Source: Glaciecola sp965660625
GTDB lineage: Bacteria > Pseudomonadota > Gammaproteobacteria > Enterobacterales > Alteromonadaceae
Length of the DNA: 64,000 bases
Direction: 5' to 3'
Assembly: GCA_965660625.1 (NCBI GenBank)
Contig: CBFIAR010000010.1
Location: 1 to 64,000, forward strand
Shown: piece after piece, positions 34,036 through 43,413 of the stretch
Numbering within the stretch: position 1 is the first letter of the stretch
Layout of the letters: every line of letters starts with the position of its first letter
Made by a program: the position numbers and the translations under genes
The notes under the pieces: model-generated
Databases searched by the model: none
What the model was told of the DNA's origin: nothing
Seen by the model: the letters and a program-made list of their open reading frames with translations, nothing else

Positions 34036-34953
34036 ATGCCCATTACATTTATTAGTAGCCCTAAGTGCTTGCTGCACGATATGGATCCGGAACATCCGGA
34101 ACAGCCGGCCAGACTGCACAGTATTAATGATCAAATTATCTCATCAGGCGTTGAATTTGCGATCCACTTTGCGGATACGCCCCCTGTCAATTTGGCCCAG
34201 CTTTATCGCGCCCACGACAGTCATTTTGTTGATAAAGTCATAAAAGAAGCGCCAACAGAGGGCCATAAATGGCTAGATGACGATACGCTGATGATGCCGC
34301 AATCATTGAATGCGGCAATGCATGCTGCGGGAGCAGGCGTACACGCAGTGGATTTGATCATGAATGGTGACTCGAGCAAGGCCTTTTGTTCTGTTCGTCC
34401 ACCTGGCCATCATGCAGAGCACGCGAAATCAGGCGGTTTTTGTATATTTAATAATATCGCAGTTGCTGCGCTTCATGCGCTTGACCACTATCACTTAAAG
34501 AAAGTCGCTATTGTTGATTTTGATGTGCATCACGGTAATGGTACCGAAGATATTTTTAAGGATGATCCACGCGTGCTATTTTGTTCTTCATTTCAACATC
34601 CTTTTTATCCTTTTAGTGGTGACAAGCCCACTAGCAATCACATTCTCAATATTCCGATCCCTGCGGGTACAAAGGGTAATGAGTATCGTGAAATGGTTAT
34701 GCCTTGGTTTGATAAACTGGATGCATTTGCACCTGAAATGATATTTATATCTGCGGGTTTTGATGGACACGCAGAAGATGCTTTAGGACACTTGCGGCTT
34801 GTTGAAGCTGATTATGAATGGCTTACATCACAAATCAAACATGTTGCAGATAAACACTGCGGTGGAAAAATAGTATCTATGCTTGAAGGCGGATACGCGC
34901 TTAGCGCTCTATCACGTAGCGTCGTGGCACACATCAAGGCTTTGATGAATTAA
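34036..34953 (+). CDS. histone deacetylase/AcuC-family protein deacetylase
   Basis: A 305-residue arginase-fold deacetylase. HDMDPEHPEQPARL opens the domain. The catalytic His pair is in RPPGHHAEH (near 121), zinc ligands in DFDVHHGNG (near 161) and GFDGH (near 241), and the C-terminal LEGGYALSAL is present. All key residues are intact, so it should be active on acetyl-lysine or another acyl-amine. GGAGAG precedes the ATG. It is nine bases after the CoA-transferase/GNAT fusion, and acs is 3 kb further on, which recalls acuA-acuC next to acsA in Bacillus. Confidence 0.93.
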   Translation: MPITFISSPKCLLHDMDPEHPEQPARLHSINDQIISSGVEFAIHFADTPPVNLAQLYRAHDSHFVDKVIKEAPTEGHKWLDDDTLMMPQSLNAAMHAAGAGVHAVDLIMNGDSSKAFCSVRPPGHHAEHAKSGGFCIFNNIAVAALHALDHYHLKKVAIVDFDVHHGNGTEDIFKDDPRVLFCSSFQHPFYPFSGDKPTSNHILNIPIPAGTKGNEYREMVMPWFDKLDAFAPEMIFISAGFDGHAEDALGHLRLVEADYEWLTSQIKHVADKHCGGKIVSMLEGGYALSALSRSVVAHIKALMN

Positions 34954-35202
34954 TAAGAAAGAATGTTGCAAAGCGTGTGTGAAAAAATAGTGAAACCAGA
35001 GCGTTATGAACCACAACAGAAAAAGACAAAGGAAGTAGCAATCGACTTTTGAAAAACTACGTATATCTTATATATGTAAAGTTACTAAATACAAAAGCCT
35101 GAACATGAAGCGGTCGATAAAGAGGCTTTTAGAATTAAGCCATTGTCTTGTTGCATAGTAAGCAAATGTCCCGTAAGTGCAGGTGAAAAAGGAAAAATAA
35201 TA

Positions 35203-36255
35203 ATGAAATATTCGCTTCTTGGAAGCTCTGGTTTGTCGGTATCTCGCGTTTGTTTAGGCAGTATGACGTGGGGTATACAGAACACACAGGCCGACGCTGA
35301 TGAACAAATTGAATATGCGATTGGGCGTGGCGTTAATTTTGTTGATACAGCAGAAATGTATCCAGTACCGCCCACAGAGCAAACTCACGGGGATACAGAG
35401 CGTTACATAGGAAACTGGTTAGCGCGTAATCCAGATCAACGAGCAAAGCTGATTATCGCAACTAAAATTGCGGGTCCTGGATTTGAATATGTGCGTGATA
35501 ATGCAATGATCAGCGCTGCAACGATTGAGCAAGCACTCGATGATTCTCTCGAACGACTACAAACCGATTATGTTGATGTTTATCAGCTGCATTGGCCGAA
35601 TAGAATATCCCCGCACTTTGGTAAACATTGGCCTAATCAGGTGATGGCTACACAGCAAGATGTAAAAGCAGAAAAAAACCGTATGCGAGATATCGTTTTA
35701 GGACTGGGTAAAGCGCTTGACAGTGGAAAAATAAGACATTGGGGACTATCAGACGATACGACTTGGGGGATTCATACCTATTTGATGCTTTGTGATGAGC
35801 TAGGTGTTGCTAAGCCCGTTTCGATTCAAAATGAATTCAGCTTACTGCACATCAAAGACTGGCCGTACTTAATCGAGTCTTGTGTATTTGAAAATATTGC
35901 TTATTTACCTTGGTCGCCGCTCTCCAGTGGCATGCTGTCGGGCAAATACATCGGTGGCGCTCGGCCCGAAGGCAGTCGTTGGACACTTACCCAGCGCCAA
36001 GGTTTATTCCGCAATACGGAGCATTCGGAGCAAGCGACTATTGCGTATTGTGAAGTCGCAAAAAAGTATGGTTTGACCCCAAGCCAAATGGCGCTTGCGT
36101 GGTGCGATCAGGTAGATGGGGTGACCTCGACTATTATTGGGGCGACTAAAATGTCACAGTTGAAAGAAAATATTGATGCTTTTGATGTAACCCTGTCCGA
36201 CGCTTGTTTGGCAGAGATTACCGCGACATTACAACAATATACCACGCCGTTTTAA
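35203..36255 (+). CDS. tas: aldo/keto reductase (Tas family)
   Basis: A 350-residue NADP(H)-dependent aldo-keto reductase close to E. coli Tas along its whole length. It starts MKYSLLGSSGLSVSRVCLGS, has the catalytic Tyr in NFVDTAEMYPVPP and the family segments YQLHWPNR and SSGMLSGKYIGGARPEG. STIIGATKMSQLKENI forms the cofactor end. The frame is open further upstream, but the ATG at 35203 with AAAGGA before it gives the family N-terminus. The physiological substrate is not known. Confidence 0.93.
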   Translation: MKYSLLGSSGLSVSRVCLGSMTWGIQNTQADADEQIEYAIGRGVNFVDTAEMYPVPPTEQTHGDTERYIGNWLARNPDQRAKLIIATKIAGPGFEYVRDNAMISAATIEQALDDSLERLQTDYVDVYQLHWPNRISPHFGKHWPNQVMATQQDVKAEKNRMRDIVLGLGKALDSGKIRHWGLSDDTTWGIHTYLMLCDELGVAKPVSIQNEFSLLHIKDWPYLIESCVFENIAYLPWSPLSSGMLSGKYIGGARPEGSRWTLTQRQGLFRNTEHSEQATIAYCEVAKKYGLTPSQMALAWCDQVDGVTSTIIGATKMSQLKENIDAFDVTLSDACLAEITATLQQYTTPF

Positions 36256-36377
36256 GGAACTGATGGGCCGATTAATTTATGAATCGAGTCCCTAACTGTA
36301 TTTGAATGCCTTCGCATTCGCGGAAAATAGCACGGGTTTGCCGTTCTTGTTTATTATTTGTTTTTAAGCGATTTGAT

Positions 36378-36412
36378 AAAAAAGTCTACGCTTGTCGGGC
36401 GTAGACTTATTA
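36378..36412 (-). terminator. terminator of the porin gene
   Basis: AAGTCTACGC pairs with GCGTAGACTT around a 7-base loop, followed on the minus strand by six Ts. It may also stop the aldo-keto reductase transcript from the other side. Confidence 0.8.
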
Positions 36413-36441
36413 TTGTCAAAAGTACTTTTAAAATACGAACG

Positions 36442-37626
36442 TTAGAACGCGTATTTCATTGAAAATTGAACCCGAGTCATATCACCGTCGGCGCCGCTTT
36501 CAATTTCTCTTGTCGCTTGCTTAATTTCGCCACCCACCGTAATTTTAGCGGTTGGTGAATATAACAAGTTTGCACTGACGCTATAGGTACTTTTAGTTGC
36601 TGACACACCGGTTAGGCTAATGTCGTTATCTACCGTCAACGCTGAATAAGAAAAGTTTGAACGCATTTTATTGTTCCAAACATGACGATAGGCAACTGAA
36701 TAGGCAGTTGAATCAATGGTTTCTAAGTTTTTATTGGCGTCGAGCACTGCGCCATTCACTGCGTTCAATGCTACATAACGACCCAAACCAGAACCCGTGG
36801 TGAGTGACAAGCGAATATCGTCTTTTTCACCGACCTTAATTTTTGAGTTAATGCTGATACCGGCAGAGGTTACTGAGTCGTCAATGGCCTCGCCAACGTT
36901 TTCATAGTTCAGCTGTCGCACAATACCTGCAACCGACAAGTGACCCCAATCAGCATTGTGTGTATAGCGAACGATAGCGTCAGGAACTGCGCCATCATCG
37001 GATACAATTCTTGCACCGCCACCAAAAGGCGTTATGGTGGATTCTGAGTTTTCAAGTGCAAATTCCCAAGCGCCAGTTGTGTATTTCACAAGTGCTTGAC
37101 GACCGAAAACTACGCCATCCGTGGTGCCAACAAAGTCGAGTGATTCTGGTAATGTTTTAAAATCTTGGAAGGTACTCCAGGTTTGACCTACTGTCCAACC
37201 TTGGTAACTAATAAAAGCATGGCGAACACGCGGTACATAAGAGTTACTAACACGCTCATTACCACCCGGGGTCGCCAAAAAATCTAATTCGAGTACGCCC
37301 GTGATGCTATCCCCTTCGTCAGTCTTAGTGTTGGACGTAAAACGAAAGCGAGTCTGCTTAGCATGCGCATCAAATTGAGTACTCTCTTCAGCGCCACCAA
37401 CGGGAGTTAAGCTTGGTACATAAAAATCACGGCCAAGATTTTGAGCGCTAAGTGAACCATCAGAGTAGTTGCTGAACATTGCATCTACTTTGAAATACCC
37501 ACTGAATTTGACATCAGTACCTTGCAACATGTCTGCTTGTGCATTCAAAGAAACAGCCGAAATGCCTAGGGCTAAAGAAACCGCTAGTGCAGATTTTAAC
37601 ATTGAATTTTTCATATTCGTATCCAT
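36442..37626 (-). CDS. DcaP-like outer membrane porin
   Basis: A 394-residue exported beta-barrel protein with signal peptide (SALAVSLALGISAVSLNAQA) and a C-terminal insertion signature ending in MKYAF. The mature start VKFSGYFKVDAMFSNY, then HAKQTRFRFTSNTKT and VGQTWSTFQDFKTLPE, place it in the DcaP-like trimeric porin group, which often takes up dicarboxylates or other organic acids. It is divergent from acs over 251 bases, so it may be co-controlled with acetate use. Start could be the ATG at 37626 or the one at 37614. Confidence 0.87.
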   Translation of the reverse strand: MDTNMKNSMLKSALAVSLALGISAVSLNAQADMLQGTDVKFSGYFKVDAMFSNYSDGSLSAQNLGRDFYVPSLTPVGGAEESTQFDAHAKQTRFRFTSNTKTDEGDSITGVLELDFLATPGGNERVSNSYVPRVRHAFISYQGWTVGQTWSTFQDFKTLPESLDFVGTTDGVVFGRQALVKYTTGAWEFALENSESTITPFGGGARIVSDDGAVPDAIVRYTHNADWGHLSVAGIVRQLNYENVGEAIDDSVTSAGISINSKIKVGEKDDIRLSLTTGSGLGRYVALNAVNGAVLDANKNLETIDSTAYSVAYRHVWNNKMRSNFSYSALTVDNDISLTGVSATKSTYSVSANLLYSPTAKITVGGEIKQATREIESGADGDMTRVQFSMKYAF

Positions 37627-37729
37627 ATTCTTAAACGTTAATAGTGTGTGTGTCTATAGTTAATAGTGTGTAAAGTTTTGGTTAATTTTTATAATATTAC
37701 GTGAACAAATTAAATTGAAAATTAGCGCA

Positions 37730-37806
37730 TGGTCTATAAGACTATAGTGGTAACTGCTTGGCGGAAAAAAAATACGTTTCGAATCATACCAAAGTCTCAT
37801 TTTGGT
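37730..37806 (+). promoter_or_regulatory. candidate operator palindromes in the porin-acs gap
   Basis: TGGTCT-ATA-AGACTA (37730-37744, one mismatch from a perfect palindrome) lies about 130 bases before acs, and ACCAAA-N7-TTTGGT (37788-37806) about 70 bases before it. The first shares its TGGTCT/AGACYA arms with a palindrome upstream of the symporter operon (46903-46924). Both genes are expected targets of a CrbR-type regulator, so this is a candidate site. Confidence 0.35.
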
Positions 37807-37877
37807 TTGCGTAGTAAAGTTTATTGTTAAGGTAATAATGTAATTTATTTTAGAACGTTAAATATGGAGACAACACT

Positions 37878-39821
37878 ATGTCGGCCAACAAATTTTATCC
37901 AGTACCAGAATCATATAAAGAACAGACATTGCTTACGCCGGAGCTATATGCATCAATGTATGAGCAATCCGTAAACGATCCTGACGCGTTTTGGGCCGAG
38001 CAGATGACTCAGATAGATTGGTATAAAAAACCCACTATCATTAAAAATACAACTTTCGATGCCTCAAATCTGTCAATAAAGTGGTTCGAAGACGGTGAGT
38101 TGAACGTTAGCTACAATTGTATCGACCGCCATTTAGCAACCCGAGCAAAAAAGACAGCGTTATTTTGGGAAGGTGATTCACCCAATGATAGCGAGAAAGT
38201 CTCCTATCAAGAGCTGCACTATGAAGTGTGTAAACTTGCAAACGGCTTGAAGAAGCTTGGCGTCAAAAAAGGTGATCGCGTTGCGCTTTATATGCCGATG
38301 GTTCCTCAGGCAACATATGCAATGTTGGCTTGCGCTCGCATTGGTGCAATCCATTCTGTTATTTTTGGTGGTTTCTCACCAAATGCGATTGCCGATCGTA
38401 TCAATGATAGCCAAGCTAAAGTGATTATTACCTGTGATGAGGGACGCCGAGCGGGTCGTTCAGTGCCTTTGAAAGCCAATGTTGATAAGGCACTAGCAAA
38501 TGGGGCTTGCCCTTCGATTACTGCTGTTGTTGTGCATCAGTTAACTGGCGGGGAGGTGACAACCAATGATGTCGATGTGTGGTGGCACGACTTGATTGAA
38601 GATTGTTCGGCGCAGTGCGAACCAGAAGTGATGAATGCTGAAGATCCACTCTTCATTTTATATACCTCGGGTTCAACAGGTCAACCTAAAGGTGTTGTTC
38701 ACACAACTGGCGGTTATTTGTTGTATACCAGCATGACGTTTAAATACGCATTCGATTATCGTGAAGACGATATTTTCTGGTGCTCAGCTGACGTCGGCTG
38801 GATTACTGGTCATAGCTATATTGTTTATGGTCCATTATCAAATGGCGCATCACAAGTATTCTTTGAAGGGGTACCTACCTATCCTGACGTGAGAAGAATT
38901 GCGCAAATAGTTGAAAAATACAAAGTGACATCGTTATACACTGCGCCCACCGCTATACGGGCGCTGATGGCTCATGGTGACAAGCCGGTTGAAGGCTGTG
39001 ACCTTTCTTCACTGCGGATCCTTGGTTCAGTCGGTGAACCGATCAACCCAGAAGCATGGGAATGGTATTACCGTACTATCGGGCAAAGCAGATGTCCTAT
39101 TATTGATACCTGGTGGCAAACAGAAACCGGTGGCATGATGATTACACCAATGCCAACAGTGCATGCTTTGAAACCAGGTTCAGCCACGCGCCCTATGTTT
39201 GGTATTCAACCTGCATTATTTGATGCTGAAGGAAATGAATTAGAGGGGGTTGCTGAAGGTAACCTAGTTATCAAGGATAGTTGGCCTAGCCAGGCACGAA
39301 CGGTGTATGGCGACCATAAACGTTTTATTGAAACCTATTTTAGTGCCTATCCAAATGTCTACTTTACTGGCGATGGCTGTCGCCGTGATGAAGATGATTA
39401 CTATTGGATTACAGGGCGTGTGGATGACGTACTCAACGTATCAGGTCACAGACTGGGCACCGCAGAAATCGAAAGTGCGCTAGTGGCTCATCCTGATGTT
39501 GCTGAAGCTGCTGTCGTTGGATATCCACACGACATAAAAGGCCAGGGCATCTATGTCTATATCACGCCAAACGAAGGTGTTGAAGTGAACGATGAACTGA
39601 CTGCTGAAATTCGCAAGTGGGTTCGAACTGAGTTAAGTCCAATCGCCACGCCGGACATTATTCAGTGGACTAAGGGACTGCCGAAAACACGGTCAGGTAA
39701 AATAATGCGTCGTATTCTTCGCAAGATTGCGGCGAATGAACATGAAAATTTGGGTGATACGTCAACGTTGGCAGATCCCTCAGTTGTTGATACACTCGTA
39801 CAGGAGCGATTGAACAAATAA
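37878..39821 (+). CDS. acs: acetyl-CoA synthetase Acs
   Basis: Acs activates acetate to acetyl-CoA through acetyl-AMP, the high-affinity route. The 647-residue product has the AMP-binding P-loop TSGSTGQPKG near 264, the acetate pocket region DTWWQTETGG, and the C-terminal swing domain with SGKIMRRILRKI. Lys608 in SGK is the residue that is acetylated and switched off in Salmonella and relatives, so the enzyme here is a likely target of reversible acetylation. GGAG precedes the ATG. crbR follows after ten bases. Confidence 0.98.
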   Translation: MSANKFYPVPESYKEQTLLTPELYASMYEQSVNDPDAFWAEQMTQIDWYKKPTIIKNTTFDASNLSIKWFEDGELNVSYNCIDRHLATRAKKTALFWEGDSPNDSEKVSYQELHYEVCKLANGLKKLGVKKGDRVALYMPMVPQATYAMLACARIGAIHSVIFGGFSPNAIADRINDSQAKVIITCDEGRRAGRSVPLKANVDKALANGACPSITAVVVHQLTGGEVTTNDVDVWWHDLIEDCSAQCEPEVMNAEDPLFILYTSGSTGQPKGVVHTTGGYLLYTSMTFKYAFDYREDDIFWCSADVGWITGHSYIVYGPLSNGASQVFFEGVPTYPDVRRIAQIVEKYKVTSLYTAPTAIRALMAHGDKPVEGCDLSSLRILGSVGEPINPEAWEWYYRTIGQSRCPIIDTWWQTETGGMMITPMPTVHALKPGSATRPMFGIQPALFDAEGNELEGVAEGNLVIKDSWPSQARTVYGDHKRFIETYFSAYPNVYFTGDGCRRDEDDYYWITGRVDDVLNVSGHRLGTAEIESALVAHPDVAEAAVVGYPHDIKGQGIYVYITPNEGVEVNDELTAEIRKWVRTELSPIATPDIIQWTKGLPKTRSGKIMRRILRKIAANEHENLGDTSTLADPSVVDTLVQERLNK

Positions 39822-39831
39822 AGGAATTGGT

Positions 39832-40476
39832 ATGCTAAACCTGCTGATTGCAGACGACCATCCTCTGTACCGTGACGCCCTCAAGGGGGCGTTGTGTATG
39901 GCGTTTAGTGATCTGAAAATACTAGAATCTGGCGATTTAAACGAAACGGTAACGTTGCTCCACGAAAACGATGTGGACTTGCTTTTACTCGACTTGCATA
40001 TGCCTGGCAGCAGTGATTTGTTTGGATTACTGCATATTCAAAAAACCTTCCCAGGTCTCCCTATTGCGGTTGTTTCTGGTACTGAAGATGCGTCTCTCAT
40101 ATCTAAAGTAATAGGGGTAGGCGCAATGGGTTTTATTCCAAAAACAGCGAGCGCAAAAAATATTGGTGATGCCGTGAATGCAATGTTAACCGGCGATGTT
40201 TGGGTTCCTGAAAGCGTTAGGCAACAAATCGAACACGTTGATGAAGACTTCTCTGTTTTGGCTGAAAATGTTGCAAGCCTTACGCCTGCTCAATACAAGG
40301 TATTGTGTTACATGCGTGACGGATTGCTTAATAAACAAATTGGCTATAACTTAGACATAGCAGAGGCAACAGTAAAAGCGCATGTTACGGCAATATTCAG
40401 AAAACTTAGCATCAACAATCGTACGCAAGCGGTGTTAATAGCCAGTGAACTACAGCTAGAGCCGCCAGCGAAGTAG
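39832..40476 (+). CDS. crbR: CrbR/ErdR-type LuxR-family response regulator
   Basis: A 214-residue regulator with a receiver domain (MLNLLIADDHPLYRDALKG, phospho-Asp in LLLLDLHMPG near 55) and a C-terminal LuxR-type helix-turn-helix (SLTPAQYKVLCYMRDGLLNK, then ATVKAHVTAIFRKL). It lies ten bases after acs with AAAGGA before its ATG. In Vibrio cholerae CrbR, and in Pseudomonas ErdR, activate acs under control of the hybrid kinase CrbS; that kinase is encoded at 43414-46851. The assignment rests on this context plus domain type. Confidence 0.85.
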   Translation: MLNLLIADDHPLYRDALKGALCMAFSDLKILESGDLNETVTLLHENDVDLLLLDLHMPGSSDLFGLLHIQKTFPGLPIAVVSGTEDASLISKVIGVGAMGFIPKTASAKNIGDAVNAMLTGDVWVPESVRQQIEHVDEDFSVLAENVASLTPAQYKVLCYMRDGLLNKQIGYNLDIAEATVKAHVTAIFRKLSINNRTQAVLIASELQLEPPAK

Positions 40477-40538
40477 CAGGTTTTGATACCGCAGGCAAAA
40501 CACGTGTCGACTTCTTCAGACAGTCGAAATGTGCTTTA

Positions 40539-41426
40539 CTATGGCATATGCATTCGCAAGAAGCTGGCAAATCGGGGCACACCGTGTCTAGTAAAGCCGT
40601 GATACTTAAAAGTAATAATGCTGCCTATTGGTGGCGGTTCGGCTCTTTCATTGTCAGTAAACCCACTACCAATCTTGAACTCAACTGTTGTGCCTGACTC
40701 GTTCGTGTACACCACAAGTAGAGCACCCAGTTTGTTTTGGTATTTGCCTTGCCCCTCCAAGTGACCGACTACACGCGCTTCAGCGTCCATATATGGTTTG
40801 AGTTTCAGCAGATTACTACTGCGACCATTGGCGAATTTGGCATCGGCTTTTTGTAGCATTAAGCCTTCGGCTCCCTGTGCGACATAAGTTGTTAAGTAAG
40901 CAGATAATGCTGCATTCGTATTTAAGCTAAATTGTTTAACGGCTTTTACATGCGCAAGTTCTAAACTGTGTACTAAATTGGTATACAAAGTGACTCTATT
41001 TTTAAAATCAGCATGCTCGTTTGGTGCATCAAACACCATGTAAGTAATGTTTTTCCATTCACTGTTAACGGGGATATTTTTGCTAACGGTTGATATGACA
41101 TATTCGAAACCTCCTCTTTGATACCATAACTCGCCGTCTAACCAAACGTCGGGTAGTCGCTCTGTAAACCAAGTAGGTGCATGAATAATGTTTCCACTTC
41201 GCGAGCGCAAGGTACGATCTTTCCAAATGGCGCGAACACCGTCATACTTTTCGCTAATCAGGTACCTTTGTATACTTTGCTTATCATAGACTTCAGCAAG
41301 CTGAACCTCAGGCAAGTTTATATTGCTATAAGCCCCAGTGCTTGCTGCTATAGAAGATAGGGTTAAAAGCAGGGGCGCAAAGAATAATCCTGCTTTTGGA
41401 ACTGAGAATTTAGGATAAAAGACCAT
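40539..41426 (-). CDS. ligE: exported ATP-dependent DNA ligase (LigE-like)
   Basis: A 295-residue minimal ATP-dependent DNA ligase. The nucleotidyl-transfer lysine is Lys60 in SEKYDGVRAIW. Later motifs include LDGELWYQ, YMVFDAP, EGLMLQKAD and LLKLKPYMDAEARVVGH, followed by a short OB-fold. A hydrophobic N-terminus (GLFFAPLLLTLSSIAAS) predicts export, as in the LigE/Lig B group thought to act in the periplasm, possibly on incoming DNA. I start at 41426, where AGGA lies eight bases upstream; the upstream ATG (41456) lacks this. There is no helicase or competence gene adjacent. Confidence 0.9.
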   Translation of the reverse strand: MVFYPKFSVPKAGLFFAPLLLTLSSIAASTGAYSNINLPEVQLAEVYDKQSIQRYLISEKYDGVRAIWKDRTLRSRSGNIIHAPTWFTERLPDVWLDGELWYQRGGFEYVISTVSKNIPVNSEWKNITYMVFDAPNEHADFKNRVTLYTNLVHSLELAHVKAVKQFSLNTNAALSAYLTTYVAQGAEGLMLQKADAKFANGRSSNLLKLKPYMDAEARVVGHLEGQGKYQNKLGALLVVYTNESGTTVEFKIGSGFTDNERAEPPPIGSIITFKYHGFTRHGVPRFASFLRMHMP

Positions 41427-41633
41427 GAAACGCTTCCTGTGTTTCTTTACAATCATAAAATAAGTATTCCACCTCGCTTAAAAGGCGACCTCCACACAAC
41501 AAAGATCAACAGAGCCTAGCCTAGTATTAAAATCAGACAATAGAAACTGTACTAAGCAGAAACCAACCATAAGGGCAGGGCGGAACACTGTTGATTAAAT
41601 CCCTTGTGTGCGACATCAAAGCGGATTTGCAAA

Positions 41634-42659
41634 TTATTTAGCCTTAAATATAAATTGACCTCGCGTATTTATTTCACGACTAAACTCACCTGAAAAATAC
41701 AAATAATTAAGGTGTGAAATAGCTTCAGCGACAGCAAAAAACATATTGTGTGGGTTAAGTTTACGTTTAAACAAAATCGGTAAGCAGTCTTGGATGGTTT
41801 TTTGTTGCTGACAAAATGCGCGCAAGTTGTCTAAGTGAACATGGTGGTGTTCGATTAATTCGTTTACGCGAGTATGTAAGCCATGAAAAGGCTGTTTATG
41901 TGAGGGCAATACAAGTGTGTTTTCTGGTAAGTTAAGGAATTGCGGGAGGGTTGTTAAGTACTCCTTCAATGCATTCGCGTTTGGTTCAGTGCTATAAACG
42001 CCAATGTTGGGAGATATTCCTGGTAATATATGATCACCTGAAATAAGCACGGCTTTTTGTTCGTTATACAAGCACACATGTTCAGGAGAGTGTCCACGAC
42101 CGATTATAACTTGCCATTGTTCGCTGCCGATGCGAATGGTACTGCCTTGCTTTAAACGCTCATATTGCAAGGGGATAGGACGAATGACTTGACCTACACC
42201 TTTATTCTCTTTTCGGTTCTTTTTTGCCGTTGCTACATATTCCTCAGACATTCCGCAGCGCACTAAATACTGATCATCTTGCCAATCTGACGCACCTCGG
42301 TTACCTGCAGATAGTGCTCGAGCAACAAAGTATTCTGAATGACTCATATAAAGCGGCACTCTGAATTTTTCAACTAAGTAACCAGCCATGCCAATATGAT
42401 CTGGGTGCATGTGGGTCACGATCACTTTAGTAATCGGTTTTGTTAACTTCTCAAGCAATGCTTCCCATAGCGTTTCAACACGACTTGTACCGATGCCGGT
42501 ATCGATTAATGCATACCCTTCATCGCCGTCTTCTAATAAATACAAATTAATATGGTCTAGGTCAAACGGCAGGGGCATGCGTAACCAAAGAATATCTGGC
42601 GTCACTTTTTGTGCAGTTCCCGCTTCTGGAATAGGCAGGTCGATAAAGCGAATTGGCAT
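41634..42659 (-). CDS. metallo-beta-lactamase-fold hydrolase
   Basis: A 341-residue MBL-fold protein. The metal motif THMHPDHIG is near residue 87-95, with further ligands in GRGHSPEHV and LISGDHILPGI. A C-terminal helical domain of about 80 residues (HHHVHLDNLRAFCQQQKTIQ) resembles the winged-helix end of LACTB2/RNase-like hydrolases. GGAG precedes the ATG. The substrate is unknown; such proteins hydrolyse thioesters, lactones or nucleic acids. Confidence 0.88.
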   Translation of the reverse strand: MPIRFIDLPIPEAGTAQKVTPDILWLRMPLPFDLDHINLYLLEDGDEGYALIDTGIGTSRVETLWEALLEKLTKPITKVIVTHMHPDHIGMAGYLVEKFRVPLYMSHSEYFVARALSAGNRGASDWQDDQYLVRCGMSEEYVATAKKNRKENKGVGQVIRPIPLQYERLKQGSTIRIGSEQWQVIIGRGHSPEHVCLYNEQKAVLISGDHILPGISPNIGVYSTEPNANALKEYLTTLPQFLNLPENTLVLPSHKQPFHGLHTRVNELIEHHHVHLDNLRAFCQQQKTIQDCLPILFKRKLNPHNMFFAVAEAISHLNYLYFSGEFSREINTRGQFIFKAK

Positions 42660-42962
42660 GGATGCTCCGTAATAATAAATATCTTTGTGTCATCATTAAA
42701 AACAATAATGCGGGGCAATACCAAGCATCATTATGAATTATAAAGTATTAGAAAATTGAATAGGCTAGTTGTTTTATCAACAGACACTAGCGCAGTAGAC
42801 TGCGATTGATTCAAGTGACTTTCAACGCTGCAAGCGTTTTGAGCAAGCGCGAAAAAAAGAGACACTTTAGCGCGTTGCCATTATTGCTAAAATACAAGCT
42901 TTTTGCTTTCGATTAATGTGTAATGTACATTATGGGCTCAATTATTTTGGAAGGATGTTTAC
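42660..42962. other. divergent gap without recognised features
   Basis: 303 bases between the MBL hydrolase and the small VOC gene. It should hold two divergent promoters; I found no strong match or repeat. Confidence 0.45.
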
Positions 42963-43337
42963 ATGTTTAGCCACATCATGTTGGGCGCTAATGATATTCA
43001 AGAATCAAAGAAATTTTATGATGCTACTTTTGGCGCATTAGGTTTTGAGCCGGGTGTTATAGATGAAAAGGGACGTTGCTTTTACTTTACCGATAGCGGC
43101 ATATTTGCGATCACCAAACCTATCAATGGTGAGCCAGCCAGTCACGGTAATGGCACGACTATTGGATTAGCCGCTGCCACCACTGATATAGCAGACGCGT
43201 GGCATGCGGCAGGTTTAGCAAATGGTGGGAGTGAATGCGAAGATCCTCCAGGCTGGCGTCAAGGTGGCAGTATGAAGCTATATTTGGCTTATTTGCTCGA
43301 TCCAGCGGGCAATAAAATGTGCGTTTTGCATAGATAA
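42963..43337 (+). CDS. small VOC-family protein
   Basis: A 124-residue vicinal-oxygen-chelate protein. MFSHIMLGANDIQESKKFYD holds the N-terminal histidine and YLLDPAGNKMCVLHR the C-terminal segment where the usual metal glutamate is replaced by Cys/Val, so it may not bind metal as glyoxalase I does. Close relatives are annotated as glyoxalase or bleomycin-resistance-like proteins. AAGGA precedes the ATG. It is convergent with crbS and has no evident partner. Confidence 0.82.
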   Translation: MFSHIMLGANDIQESKKFYDATFGALGFEPGVIDEKGRCFYFTDSGIFAITKPINGEPASHGNGTTIGLAAATTDIADAWHAAGLANGGSECEDPPGWRQGGSMKLYLAYLLDPAGNKMCVLHR

Positions 43338-43362
43338 GCTAATATTTACGCGTTGAATTTAT

Positions 43363-43400
43363 TGGGCATTGTCATCCAATCTATGCATTGACAATGCCCA
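43363..43400. terminator. hairpin between convergent VOC and crbS genes
   Basis: TGGGCATTGTCA pairs perfectly with TGACAATGCCCA around a 14-base loop. There is no strong T-run on either side; it probably terminates or protects both messages. Confidence 0.5.
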
Positions 43401-43413
43401 CTTCCATCTTAAT

